A DNA stretch of 64,000 nucleotides from Paragyromitra xinjiangensis (GCA_038503065.1 JBCAMK010000009.1:1364001-1428000), one strand, 5' to 3'. Shown: positions 9,901 to 19,509, counted from the stretch's first letter. Numbers and translations are program-made. Notes: a model not told the origin generated them from the letters alone.

Positions 9901-10680
9901 TTGTATTATGGTGTGGAATAAAGTCCAGTTTGCTTTGCTGAGGTTGCGTTTGGGTGTGGCTGTGGGTTTTGGTGGAAGGAATATTGTTGTTGTGATTAAA
10001 GTGTGGTCAGAGTTGTCCCTGAGGTTCTGATCAGATTGCCACGTTATAAGATATTGTTGTATGTTTCTGAAAAAAGTGAGATCGATGATGGAATTTTTGT
10101 TGCCGTTTCTAGGAAAATGTGTGAAGGTTCCTGGGTGGTTGATGAGTTGGTAATTATGGTCTTCGAGCCAGTCAACGAGCTGGTTGGCCATTGGTCTGGT
10201 GTTGTTGATGGAGGAAGTGTGATGATCAGTTTCAGAGCCGTACCACCATGTGTGATGTAGGTTAGTGTCTGCTAGTATCATGTGCATGGGAAGGAAGTTG
10301 TGCATGTTGAGGTAGGTGTGTGTTGTTGGTGTGTGGTTGGCGTAGATGTTGGAGATTTCGATTTCACCTATTGCGGTGGTTATGATGATTGAAATGGCGT
10401 TGTTGAAAAAAGAGGTTGAAATGCGCGGGTTTAGGTTCATGTTTGCGTTTATGTATGTGACGCATTTGGGATTTTGATTGGTTGGTGAAAAACGGTGAAA
10501 GTTTGGAATGTTAGGTGGTAGGCCTTGGGTTTCTGACCATGGGTCCTGTAGTGCGAGTATGGCGAGTTGAGTGTTAATGTTTGCGTGATGGAGTACTGAA
10601 AGAGTGGAGGCCTTTCCTTTAGCGCAATTCAGTTGTTGCACTTGGGCTATGCCTGTGATGTGTGTTGTGTGTTTAATCAT
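6988..10680 (-). CDS. LINE B1 ORF2: endonuclease, reverse transcriptase, RNase H, CCHC
   Basis: The frame is 1230 residues from the ATG at 10680, which overlaps the ORF1 stop (ATGATTAA) as in the other B copies. A longer frame using an upstream TTG is possible but less likely. Endonuclease motifs are QLNCAKG, QDPW (D in place of the usual E), ADTNLHH (instead of GDFN.HH) and SDH. The RT has TDIEGAFNC, GLPQGSAVS and YIDD. RNase H has TDGS, NEDAE, CVDNQNA and GNERADQLA, all the expected acidic residues. The C-terminus holds a CACGE...H....C knuckle. No frame damage is visible, so this copy may still supply ORF2 activity although its own ORF1 is destroyed. Confidence 0.9.
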   Translation of the reverse strand: MIKHTTHITGIAQVQQLNCAKGKASTLSVLHHANINTQLAILALQDPWSETQGLPPNIPNFHRFSPTNQNPKCVTYINANMNLNPRISTSFFNNAISIIITTAIGEIEISNIYANHTPTTHTYLNMHNFLPMHMILADTNLHHTWWYGSETDHHTSSINNTRPMANQLVDWLEDHNYQLINHPGTFTHFPRNGNKNSIIDLTFFRNIQQYLITWQSDQNLRDNSDHTLITTTIFLPPKPTATPKRNLSKANWTLFHTIIQQSALNNSQPTNASETTKECEQLTSLIQFATITAIPLSKPSQHSKGWWTNELSKLKRKINTINHTLKLPNPPQNARKTLQLLRTQWKSEIIEAKKHHWHQRLSTNDPRQIWQAIKQTNGRRPPTTIQALHNAPNFETQCNAFKSAFFPPITSSPQPLPQNWLPPPASDQSFNTPHITPELISKLLAKTSPASAPGPDGILYPHIQHVHQAAPSLIPKIFTAALHFGAFPDIWKQAIVTPIPKSGKDDYAKPNAYRPISLLSCLGKLLERIITRQLELAAINSGAINHQHTGGRTGISAIDALQQIITPSQSWLDTPATTGHQKQLPPSILTTDIEGAFNCVIHQQMIAIFLHFKFPTYLIQWYRTFTTNRTIAFRFNNTTSPTTPFNSGLPQGSAVSSIAFTIYSAALDTEPSPSNLTYSNTYIDDNAMLQASFSQKFATMTLQQRLNSKIQRGSYLNILFSPPKTELMHLRLSSRAKDPTPTPITLYDQSILPSEQNRILGLIIDRRLTFHQHTHHIVASLLKTKGIIYPLLKSIHLTPATIHHILHIVHIPKMLWGSPIWWTGAPTIIDNIQPAYHSLARLITGLPRNTKIPQLLREASLPPLNLLLDYHTQKYGIRILKNNAHNPAFLPLLKFLPQKTNYKGTGLKRIASLLQPLINNQPLERLDFPFQPHFLTSNSLRISQLSKQQTATQHISWTGTLTNAWLLYTDGSLSENGHTSSGVYIAHIRYGITTQTYTHSCALGHYAENEDAEIHAMQEALSLLLQHIIYPTPIYLCVDNQNALKSLIGGPTHNKEYLWHALNACNSLQNIGCSINGVWTPSHTQIFGNERADQLATIAHNKPLCPWHRLTLGHLSLLPKKHLLKTWALNTTEPTAFHIAQHLTPLSRKRFSKLAKIRNQVHFIDPTGFTDPLTCACGEQDGSHHRIMSCKLRNKERQVFFKDSEPNWGIFFSPKLNFSDFFSYIDSIGL

Positions 10681-11621
10681 TACGGTTGTTGAGTTTATGT
10701 GCGCGTTGAGCAAGGTAGAGTGCTCTGGTTTTCATTTTTTCGGGGCAGTCAATAGCGGTGTGTTGATTGGTGTTGCAGCATGCGCATCTAAGGGGCATGT
10801 GCGTGCATCTGGCGCCTCCTTTGCAGGTGATTTGATCGCATCTGTGGTCTTTGGTGTGGTGAGCAAGTGCGCAGATGGCGCAGGCGATTTCTTGTTTGCA
10901 TGTGGTGTCATGGTGTCCTCGTTTTTGACAGTTGCGACATTGGGTGGTTGGGTTTATGGGGTGATATTCGCGGATTTTGCATGTGGCGTTTAGGATATTG
11001 AGGTAGGTGAAGCCCAGGGATTTGAGGGTGTGTCTGGCTGGTAGGGTGATGACGATGGAGGAGGCTTTCTTGCCGACTCACTTTTCTTCTGTGGAGAGCT
11101 ATCTTGGGGCTTGGGCTAGCTGTACGTCAGGAATGGCGGCTTGGAGGGCATTGGTAATAGTGGTGGGTGTGACAGGTTCGAGGTTGAAGTTCAGGGGGAC
11201 GGCGTCGATGATGAATTTGGACCATCTGCTGTTGACTCTGATGTTGGTGATTGGGATTTTAAGGAGATTGCATGCTGAGGTGATTTCATGTTCAAATTGT
11301 TCGATGAATTTGTCAGCGGCTTCATTTGGTTTGGTGGTGAGGATGAGGTTGTCATTATTGGTTTTTCGGACTGCTAGGATGCATGTATTGACGGATCCTA
11401 GTCGGTTGTTGATGGCGTTCAGTATGGAGTCTGGAGTGGCTGAAGTGGGTAGGGGTTCTGTGAGTTCGATGATGATTTCCCTTTTGTCGGTGGTGAACTC
11501 AGGTTTGTATAATGGCTGGATTTTCGGGGTCTTTTTGTTGGTGACGGTTGTGAAGTTTGCTTCGCCAGGTGCAGCTGTGATTTTGCTGGCGTAGGATTCT
11601 TGTGTTTTGGCGGGGTTGATG

Positions 11622-11626
11622 GGTGG
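11622..11626. repeat. Target-site duplication of gypsy-1 (left copy, GGTGG)
   Basis: GGTGG immediately flanks the left LTR here and the right LTR at 19510-19514. Five-base duplications are usual for Ty3/gypsy integrases. The match confirms the element borders. Confidence 0.9.
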
Positions 11627-12327
11627 TGTAACGGGGGTAGGCCTAGATAGATAGGCTAGGTGTACGGCCGTTGCGGAATGGATATAGATCAAGTTCAGAA
11701 TCCGATTTTTTCGTGCAGACTACTCAAGAATCTTAAGGGCTCTATTATCGCTGAAGAAAGAGCAGCAGGGTGGAGCATTCGCGATGTATTTAACACCTTC
11801 GTTCCGCAGTCCTCGCTCTGCCGTGCTCTAGTGGGGGACTGGGTTTGACCCGGAGTCCCATTGCCAAATGGACTGGTGTTCTACTCCGGAAGACCTTCCG
11901 TACTTCCGGGGGCTATGCTCTAAGAGCTGCCGCACCTCCATTAGCAATCTGACCACTCTAGACTCTATGAACCACCGGCATAGTCCTGCACACTGCAGTC
12001 CTACATGCACGGTGCAGTTCAGTCTAATCCGCATGTGTTTTACTAGTAGATAGCGCTGCCAGTGCGTTGCCTATCAGCTTCCGCTGATGCATACTGCACA
12101 GGTTGATTCAGAACTCTACCACTTCCTCGGAGTGGTAGATGCAGCCGTCTATGTGCTTTCAGCTCGTCAGCTGACGCACATGCGGTTCCTCTGTATCAAC
12201 CAGATCAGTGGGACGCGGTAGCTCTCTGCATGTGGGAGCAACCCCACCGATGCAGGCTCCTACAGTCCCATCAGTCCGGCCCTGATCTACTACGCATACT
12301 AGAGGCTGTAATGGCGTACCCGTTACA
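11627..12327 (-). repeat. gypsy-1 3' LTR (701 bp)
   Basis: On the + strand it runs from TGTAACGGGGG to CCCGTTACA, so the ends form an inverted repeat (TGTAACGG/CCGTTACA). It contains AGAATCTTA at 11727-11735, the complement of the primer-binding site on the sense strand. The usual LINE B target position reads ACTAGAGGCTGTA (about 12299-12311) and is unoccupied. Confidence 0.92.
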
Positions 12328-12509
12328 GTACCTCCCTCTCCAAGAACCTGCCCTCAGGGTCTAGTTACAATACTCGTTCTATGTCTAGGTCTATGATGGT
12401 GTTGTACAAGTGAAATGAATGAAGAGAGAATACCGCCGATAGGAAATGATTGAGATGCAGGAAAGATAGCTTGTACCGTTGATAGGAAATAAAGACAAAA
12501 GAAGCATGG

Positions 12510-15500
12510 CTATGATAGCCCCTTCACTCGAGCCTCCCTAGGCTTCTTGGGGTAGCGTTTGTGGAAGTCCAGGAGTGCATCCTCCGCAGTCCTCTTCAGG
12601 TTCTCCCATGGTTCCCAAGTAGCGTCCTCCTGCTCGAATCCTTCCCAGAGCACTAGGTATTCCACCCTCTTCACCTGCCTGTTCACCCTCGAATCCACCA
12701 CCTCGTTGACCACCCAGTTCTCCTGGCCTTCTATCTCTTCTGGCTCCGGCGGGGGCACTCTTCTTAGCGGGTCTGCAGGAGCTTTGTATGGCTCCAGTAG
12801 GCTGACATGGAACACAGGATGAATCTTCATCTGCGGGGGTAGGTCTAGCTGGTAAGCACGCTTGCCTACAGCCTTCACAACCTTGAAGGGACCGAGCTTC
12901 TTGCGGTCCAGCTTGTTCATTGGCCGCTTTGTTTGTACATTGCGGCGATCAAGCATCACTTCATCCCCAGGCTTTACCTCTGGCGCCTTCATGTGGTGTT
13001 TATCATACCACCAGGCCATCCGGAGTCTTGCCTTTGCCAGGTTTGCGTTCATGTGTCCCCAGATAGTCTCCCACTGTGAAATGATCACCTCGCTCGCTGG
13101 ATTGCTCCACTCAGTAGACGGCTTCGGTTTGGGCCAGTTGGTTCTAGGTTCAAACCCATAGTTGGCGCAGAACGGTGAGTACTTGGTGGCCTCGGAGATG
13201 GCAGAGTTGTAGGCATACTCCGCAAGAGGTAGTGACTCCGCCCAGTCGTCCTGTTGATAGGAACAGTACGTACGCATGTACTGCTCTAGCGTCTGGTTAA
13301 CCCGTTCCGTTTGGCCATCTGTCTGTGGGTGGAAGGCCGTCGATAGGTTCAGCTTAACTGAGAGGAGGTCCATCAATGATTGCCAGAAATGGGACAGGAA
13401 CTTGCTGTCTCTGTCTGAGACTATGTCCTCGGGGAGCCCGTGGTGCTTCCATACCTCAGTGAGGAAGAGCTTCGCCATGTCCTCAGTCTTATTCAGCGTT
13501 GGCAGCGGAATAAAGTGAGCCATCTTGGAGAAGCGGTCAACTATGACCCACACCTTGGTGTACCCGTTTGACTCAGGTAGTCCCACAATGAAGTCCATAG
13601 AAATCGAGGCCCAAGGGCGGTAGGGAATCTCCAAGGGAAGCAGCTCACCATACTTCTTGTGGCGAGCTGTCTTATTCCTCTGACAGCTATCACAGCTGCG
13701 GACGTATTCCTCTATGTCCTTGTCCATGTTGGGCCAGTAGAAGTTCGCCTTGATCTTCTCAGCGGTCTTGTACTGCCCAAAGTGCCCGGCGATCCTGCTA
13801 TCATGGTTCTCAGAGAAGATCTCTTGCCGGAGGTCTCTGCCTTCCGGGACATACCAGCGGTTCTTGAAGAACACCAGTCCCTCAGAAAGGGACAACGCCT
13901 GGTCGAGTCCAGTCTTCTTCTCCTCCAAAGCCTTACAGATCCCTTGCCACTGCTCATCTTCCAACGACGCATCTCTCAGCTTCTGCAGGAACGGCGATTG
14001 CAGCTGGTGAACTCTCACAGCGCTGAGTCTGGCTGAGTTCATGACAAGCTGTCCAGGACGGAAAAACAACTGCGGCTGTGGGGCAGCAGGTTCACCTCCC
14101 TCTCCCAGACGGTGATCCCAACGTCTAGATAGGACATCAGGCTTGCCATTCCGCTCACCGGGTCTGTAGATGACCTTGAAATCAAACCCCGCCAGGTCCT
14201 CAGCCCATCTGGCCTGCCGGCGGGTCAAAACCTTAGTACTGTTGAAGTACTCTAGGTTCTTATGATCGGTGAAGACCACAACCTCTCCCTCAACGGACTT
14301 AAGAAGGTGCTCCCATTCCCGGAACGCAGCTACTATGGCACCCATCTCCTTGTCATGGATGTCATAGTTGATCTCAGCTGGCGAGTGCTTCTTGCTATAG
14401 AAAGCAACGGGATGCAGTTTGCCATCCTCGCCATACTGGGACATCACAGCTCCCTTCGCAAAGTCAGAAGCATCAGTCTCTACAACTGTGCGTCTCTGTG
14501 GGTGGAAGTGGACCAAGATAGGCTCGCTGGTGAACAGCTGCTTGAGTTCCTCGAAAGCCCTGTCACAGGCAGCGGTCCAGTGCCACTTCCCTTCTTTCCT
14601 CAGCAGGTCAGTCAATGGTTTGCACACCTTGCTAAACCCGGCGATGAACCTGCGGTAGAAGTTGGCAAAGCCTAAGAAAGCTTGCACATCTTTCACGTTC
14701 CTAGGGACTGGCCAGTCCTTCACGGCGTTGACCTTCTCTTTAGACATAGAGATGCCACGCTCGGAGATCTGGTATCCCAAGTACTCAACCTCCTTCAAGT
14801 GGAAGAAGGTCTTGTCTATGTGTGCATGCAGACTTGCCTCTCGAAGCCTCTGCAGCACCTTCTGAACAAGGCGTTGATGCTCCCCAATTGTCTCTGTGTA
14901 GATAAGTATATCATCTAAGTATACTATCACGCCCAGATCCAATAGGTCATGCAACACCTCATTGATCATAGCCTGGAACGACGAAGGGGCATTGCAGAGG
15001 CCGAAGGGCATGACATTGTACTCATACAATCCATACCGGGTCCTGAACGCCGTCTTCCACTCGTCCCCTTTGGCTATCCTCAACAGGTTGAACCCATCCT
15101 TCAGGTCAATCTTGGTAAAGACCTTAGCGGTTCTCAGCCTGTCCCTCAACTCAGACATCAGCGGTAGCGGGTATTTATCTTTTACTGTGATCCTGTTAGG
15201 GCCCCGGTAGTCAACGCAGATGCGGAGAGTACCATTAGGCTTAGGAACAAACAGGATAGGCGCAGCGGCGGGGGAATTGGACCTTGATATCTTTCCGGAT
15301 GGCAGGGCCTTGTTCAGGAACTCCCGGAGAGCCTTGAGCTCGGATTCAGAGCAAGCATACAAGGGCCCAAACGGTGGCTTCGTTCCTGGTTGTAGGTTGA
15401 TGTGGTGATCGAAAGCACCATGCTCCGGCAGCTTTGAGCTCTTCTCATTGCTGAAGACATCCGCCCATTCCCTGTACTCCGCTGGTAGCCTCAGGCTCAC

Positions 15501-16271
15501 ATCTCCTCCGCTATCATCATGCCAAACCGCAGCTCCAATCTGGTGCACATTGGTCCGGTCTTCTGCCATCATCTCCCAGTCTTCGCACACCTCTATGTGG
15601 ACGTCAGTGGGGATGCAGTTCTTGTGGCAGTAATCGGAACGCCAATGGATGCGGCCGGTATGCCAATCGATGTCTGGGTTGTGCTTCTGTGCCCATGAGA
15701 TAGGCAGATACCCAGAGATACCTCCCTCTAGAGGTCCAACCTCCCAACGGATCAGTTCCTCATGCTTGCCCATGACCATGTCTAGGGGGGCAGTAAAATA
15801 CTCGCCAGCTCCCATCATCAGGTCACCCTGGGCATCAAGCATCTGGATGGGAACCTCACGCTTCTCTGTTGGTATCCCTTCCTTCCTCACGAACTCCTCG
15901 CTGAGGATAGGTCCGGTGCAGCCAGTATCAAACAGGAACTTACCATGGCACCTGTTGATATGCTTCTGCACCTTCCAGTTCAACTCAGCCTTCAGTATAG
16001 GCCTCTGACCATGTACTGGCTGTGCTGGCGGTTCTTCTAATCTTCTCTTCGATGGTGGGTTTCCACTAGGGCTATGGCTTCGCTGACGCTTTGCCTTTTG
16101 TCTCTCGTACAAGGTCTTACGCATGCCGTCATTGTATGGGGTGTAGCCTGTGGACATGACTGTTTGTACTGTGATACTAGCGCAACCAACGATGTCAATG
16201 ATTGTTGAGCAGGTTTCTGTGCAGGTATCGATTATGGTTCTGAGCTGGGTATTAACTAGGAGAAGTTGCAT
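12510..16271 (-). CDS. pol: gypsy-1 Pol polyprotein: protease, RT, RNase H, integrase, chromodomain
   Basis: This is a 1253-residue intact frame. Protease: FDTGCTGP with DTG at about 115-117. RT: KIDLKDGFNLLRI, MPFGLCNAPSSFQ and YLDD near residue 450. RNase H: VETDASDFAKG, DKEMGAIV and FTDHKNLEYF. Integrase: an H...H/C..C zinc module ending CDSCQRNK, then D, D and E in SMDFIVG, VSDRDSKF and QTDGQTERVNQ. A GPY/F-like segment and a C-terminal chromodomain (LVLWEGF, WEPWENL) complete it, which defines a chromovirus. The ATG at 16271 has a matching ATG in gypsy-2. A second conserved start, MSTGYTP, is at 16157, and the N-terminus before it is poorly conserved. Pol lies about 90 bases after the gag stop in a separate frame, so it needs reinitiation, recoding or splicing. 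Confidence 0.93.
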   Translation of the reverse strand: MQLLLVNTQLRTIIDTCTETCSTIIDIVGCASITVQTVMSTGYTPYNDGMRKTLYERQKAKRQRSHSPSGNPPSKRRLEEPPAQPVHGQRPILKAELNWKVQKHINRCHGKFLFDTGCTGPILSEEFVRKEGIPTEKREVPIQMLDAQGDLMMGAGEYFTAPLDMVMGKHEELIRWEVGPLEGGISGYLPISWAQKHNPDIDWHTGRIHWRSDYCHKNCIPTDVHIEVCEDWEMMAEDRTNVHQIGAAVWHDDSGGDVSLRLPAEYREWADVFSNEKSSKLPEHGAFDHHINLQPGTKPPFGPLYACSESELKALREFLNKALPSGKISRSNSPAAAPILFVPKPNGTLRICVDYRGPNRITVKDKYPLPLMSELRDRLRTAKVFTKIDLKDGFNLLRIAKGDEWKTAFRTRYGLYEYNVMPFGLCNAPSSFQAMINEVLHDLLDLGVIVYLDDILIYTETIGEHQRLVQKVLQRLREASLHAHIDKTFFHLKEVEYLGYQISERGISMSKEKVNAVKDWPVPRNVKDVQAFLGFANFYRRFIAGFSKVCKPLTDLLRKEGKWHWTAACDRAFEELKQLFTSEPILVHFHPQRRTVVETDASDFAKGAVMSQYGEDGKLHPVAFYSKKHSPAEINYDIHDKEMGAIVAAFREWEHLLKSVEGEVVVFTDHKNLEYFNSTKVLTRRQARWAEDLAGFDFKVIYRPGERNGKPDVLSRRWDHRLGEGGEPAAPQPQLFFRPGQLVMNSARLSAVRVHQLQSPFLQKLRDASLEDEQWQGICKALEEKKTGLDQALSLSEGLVFFKNRWYVPEGRDLRQEIFSENHDSRIAGHFGQYKTAEKIKANFYWPNMDKDIEEYVRSCDSCQRNKTARHKKYGELLPLEIPYRPWASISMDFIVGLPESNGYTKVWVIVDRFSKMAHFIPLPTLNKTEDMAKLFLTEVWKHHGLPEDIVSDRDSKFLSHFWQSLMDLLSVKLNLSTAFHPQTDGQTERVNQTLEQYMRTYCSYQQDDWAESLPLAEYAYNSAISEATKYSPFCANYGFEPRTNWPKPKPSTEWSNPASEVIISQWETIWGHMNANLAKARLRMAWWYDKHHMKAPEVKPGDEVMLDRRNVQTKRPMNKLDRKKLGPFKVVKAVGKRAYQLDLPPQMKIHPVFHVSLLEPYKAPADPLRRVPPPEPEEIEGQENWVVNEVVDSRVNRQVKRVEYLVLWEGFEQEDATWEPWENLKRTAEDALLDFHKRYPKKPREARVKGLS

Positions 16272-16357
16272 ATCGATCCAGCGATTTCGGCCTATCAGGC
16301 CTCCTCAGTACAACTGTTGTATGAACGAGATGATATTAAGACTAATGAACGGCTTAT

Positions 16358-18572
16358 CTAGTAGATCTCAGGATCACTATCCTCATCTACTACAAACAAT
16401 CTCTCAGGCTCTGCCTTGAGAGGAACAGGACTATGGACTGCCGCTACTGCGGCTGCTTTTCCCTTCTTAGACTCCGGTGGAACAGCAGAGGCTTCTAGCT
16501 CTTCTGCTCTCTTCCTCTTCCTCGTGGCTGCTACTCTAGCTACCACAGGAACCTGAGTCCAACACTTTCCCCATGAATGGCCCTTCTTTCCGCACTTTAA
16601 ACAGACGTCGGCCTTACGCCTCTCTGCCAGGATACTCTCTGGTATTCCTGTGAATGCGGACGGGTCAGTCAGGTACTTGTCTTAAAGGAAGGTAGTACTC
16701 AGACATACCTTTTAGCTCCACAGCTTTGTCCTTCTTCGCTGGCGGAGTCTTATTCTCACCAGCGGCCTTTCTATCGGAGGTAGCAGCGGTACTCTGACCC
16801 TTCTGCTCACCCCTCTTCTTTCCACTACTCTCGCCACCACCCTTCTTTTCTTCCTTCCGTTCTGGGGGCCTTGTTTTCTTGTATCTCTCAAGAACATGAC
16901 CCATGTGCCGGACTAGTTGAATCCTCTCATGGAGAGAGGCGGGTTTAACAGCTACCTTAGCCCAATCGAGGGCTAGTTCTGCGTTGAGGCCTTGGGATAT
17001 TTTATCATCCACTACCTCGCCGCTATAGCCTGTCTTCCACATCAACTGCACAATCTGGTCCAAGAAGGCATCGATACCGGCGGTCTGTGAGAGCTTATCC
17101 CACTTAGCTACCGCTTCTTCCCTGGTGACTCTATCCCCAAACGAAGATCGGAACGAAAGTGTGAAGGTGGCCCAAGAGAACCAGTGAGCATCCAAGACTA
17201 CTGGACGTCCTGCGGCCCTATCAGCTGCTCCTTGGTCGATGAGGTTGTAGTAAGCCTCATACCAGTTGAGCACTGCGTTGCCTTCCAGGAGATTACCAGT
17301 GTAACGGATCTTCATGACATCCTGTTGGAAGGAGGATGCCTCTATCGAGAAGACGTTCTCACACTGGCGTAGGAAACGATTGACATCATGGGCTTCTCCC
17401 TTGAACTTAGCAGGCTGTGGTGCCTTGGGTTCTCGGGTCCTGCTGGCAGCATTAGACATGCCGCCGCCTGCTCCCATCATCGTGGCCATCATCTCCATCA
17501 TCCTCTTTTCTTGCTTCCTCATCTTACGATGGTAGTACCTCTTCCAGGCTTTAGGATCTGCACCCTCAGGTTCAGAGTCACTATCACTGGAATCCGGGTC
17601 CCTACCACCACCTCCTCCTACCCTTCTGCCTCCTCCTCCACCTCCTCCTTGTCCACCATTATCTCCTCCATTGCCCGCTGCTTCTCCTTCTCCTCTATTC
17701 TCCTCCCTTGGTGTTGCCAGCCGATCGAAGGGGGGCGGAGGTGAATTAGCAGGTGGTGTTCTCTGTGGTGTCCGTCCTGATGTACCCTGAGGGGTTACAG
17801 GAGGCAAACCACCACCACTAAAGCGCTGCGATCCTCCGAGTCCCCAGGTACTCGAACCATAGCCGCGTGAAGGGGGTAGGGGTGTTCTGGATCCGCCAGA
17901 AAGGCCGAGGGGCATCCAGGACTCGTCTATAGGAGCCTGGGATCGTGCTCTTCGTCGTGGTTGTGGTGCTGGAGGTGGGGGTGCAAGTGGTAGGGGAAAG
18001 GACTCTAAAGGGAACGTGGTGTTAGACCTGGGCCTTCCTATCCTTTCTTCCGGAGCCTTGATATGTAGCTGTCCACTCCGGATAGCTTCCTGCACAATGG
18101 TTAGGTAGTCCGGTGGAGCAGCCTGCTCCGGTAGATCTAGGTCCATAGGTTCCGTTCCGCTTAGTTCGTCTCTTGACAGCAGCAGGTGTTGCACTCGCTG
18201 CTGTAGGTGTTGGGCCTGATCGTTCAGGTAGTTCATGGCATCCTTCATGAGGGTTTGCTCAGCTGACTGCCGTTCCTCTAGCATCCGTAAGGCATGTCCT
18301 GCCTGGGCAACCGTGCTGTTGATGTAGCTCTTCATATGCTCTTGGTAGTGCTCAAAGAACTCAGCAATGGTGACCTTGGACCGATCTGTCCAGTTGGTCT
18401 GGACACCTGGGATGTATTTTTCGAGGGTTGTCTTTGGGGCTTTGACTAGCTGTGCATCTTCTCCATCTCCAACCGCCAGCGTCTTCTTCTCCCATTGAAT
18501 CTGAAGGGGAGGAGCGGGGGCTCCTAACGCTGGGGTGTTGCGGCTGGAGGATCGTCCAGAACGTGATGCCAT
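16358..18572 (-). CDS. gag: gypsy-1 Gag (capsid plus zinc knuckle), two exons
   Basis: I propose exons 18572-16709 and 16647-16358. Start MASRSGRSS at 18572 aligns with the gypsy-2 start, although the frame is open further upstream (to 18665). After a proline/glycine-rich and acidic linker comes the capsid-like region with REPKAPQPAKFKGEAHDVNRF and WATFTLSFRSSFGDRVT. Unspliced, the frame ends at 16665 just before the nucleocapsid. Removing 16708-16648 joins VELKG to IPESILAERRKADVC and restores a CCHC knuckle (CLKCGKKGHSWGKC). A basic tail, an acidic end and a stop at 16358-16360 follow. The same join works in gypsy-2. Confidence 0.8.
16648..16708 (-). other. Predicted spliceosomal intron in gypsy-1 gag (61 bp)
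   Basis: On the - strand the donor is GTATGT, a CTGAC branch-like motif lies near the 3' side, and the acceptor is TTCACAG. Splicing preserves the frame (AAA-G|GA-ATA) and connects capsid to the zinc knuckle. The gypsy-2 intron (44034-44091) is at the identical codon. Retention of an intron in an RNA-copied element implies that unspliced RNA is the template. Confidence 0.7.
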
Positions 18573-18751
18573 TGCTGTAGCTTGGGGTATAGGAGTGCTC
18601 GCTGTGGTAGTTCGATTGTAGTGGTGCTGGAACAGTGATCTTGCAGATACTGCTCGTCCAGCCACTCAGGGTAGGTCTCCTGCCAATAGACGTGGTCAGG
18701 AATCGAAGGTTTCCTCTTCAAACAGCTGAAGAGGATCGAAAGCCAACTCAT
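18524..18751 (-). CDS. gypsy-1 leader ORF overlapping the gag start
   Basis: A 75-residue frame starts at the first ATG after the primer-binding site (MSWLSILFSC) and overlaps the 5' end of the gag frame in another frame. The peptide pattern EWLD.(Q/H)YLQ..CSS..TI..P is shared with a frame in the 912-bp insertion at 49106-50017. The nucleotide context there is otherwise diverged, so this frame is probably translated. Its function is unknown. It could be an upstream regulatory ORF or an alternative Gag N-terminus joined by splicing. Confidence 0.5.
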   Translation of the reverse strand: MSWLSILFSCLKRKPSIPDHVYWQETYPEWLDEQYLQDHCSSTTTIELPQRALLYPKLQQWHHVLDDPPAATPQR

Positions 18752-18797
18752 GTACCGGTGGGCTACAGGAAGTGATTCTGAAGGTGAAGTAGAGAGC

Positions 18798-18806
18798 TAA
18801 GATTCT
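18798..18806 (-). promoter_or_regulatory. gypsy-1 primer-binding site, complementary to its own LTR
   Basis: In sense the internal region begins GT then AGAATCTTA, two bases after the 5' LTR. It has no TGG start as expected for a tRNA primer. The sense LTR contains TAAGATTCT (18909-18917), an exact 9-base complement. This matches the self-priming arrangement known from the fission-yeast element Tf1. Confidence 0.65.
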
Positions 18807-18808
18807 AC

Positions 18809-19509
18809 TGTAACGGGGGTAGGCCTAGATAGATAGGCTAGGTGTACGGCCGTTGCGGAATGGATATAGATCAAGTTCAGAATCCGATTTTTTCGTGCAG
18901 ACTACTCAAGAATCTTAAGGGCTCTATTATCGCTGAAGAAAGAGCAGCAGGGTGGAGCATTCGCGATGTATTTAACACCTTCGTTCCGCAGTCCTCGCTC
19001 TGCCGTGCTCTAGTGGGGGACTGGGTTTGACCCGGAGTCCCATTGCCAAATGGACTGGTGTTCTACTCCGGAAGACCTTCCGTACTTCCGGGGGCTATGC
19101 TCTAAGAGCTGCCGCACCTCCATTAGCAATCTGACCACTCTAGACTCTATGAACCACCGGCATAGTCCTGCACACTGCAGTCCTACATGCACGGTGCAGT
19201 TCAGTCTAATCTGCATGTGTTTTACTAGTAGATAGCGCTGCCAGTGCGTTGCCTATCAGCTTCCGCTGATGCATACTGCACAGGTTGATTCAGAACTCTA
19301 CCACTTCCTCGGAGTGGTAGATGCAGCCGTCTATGTGCTTTCAGCTCGTCAGCTGACGCACATGCGGTTCCTCTGTATCAACCAGATCAGTGGGACGCGG
19401 TAGCTCTCTGCATGTGGGAGCAACCCCACCGATGCAGGCTCCTACAGTCCCATCAGTCCGGCCCTGATCTACTACGCATACTAGAGGCTGTAATGGCGTA
19501 CCCGTTACA
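18809..19509 (-). repeat. gypsy-1 5' LTR (701 bp)
   Basis: It is the same as the LTR at 11627-12327 apart from one visible transition. The putative self-primer segment is at sense positions about 593-601. If that marks the RNA 5' end, U3 is about 590 bp and R-U5 about 110 bp. It is followed by GGTGG (19510-19514), the right TSD copy. Confidence 0.92.

Larger units (their letters stand above)
11627..19509 (-). mobile_element. gypsy-1: full-length chromodomain Ty3/gypsy element (family 1)
   Basis: This 7883-bp element has 701-bp LTRs (11627-12327 and 18809-19509), a 5-bp TSD, a primer-binding site next to the right LTR, a polypurine tract next to the left LTR, a gag with an intron, and an intact pol. 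I can see one base difference between the two LTRs (C at about 12029, T at about 19211). The insertion is therefore recent and the element may be autonomous. It lies in LINE B1 ORF1, so it is younger than that LINE insertion. Confidence 0.95.

Noticed and set aside
11828..12053. Small conserved ORFs inside the LTRs (MDWCSTPEDLP..., MEKSNWWRGSP... in family 2)
   Set aside because: They recur only because the LTRs recur. They overlap on opposite strands and show no independent coding signal.
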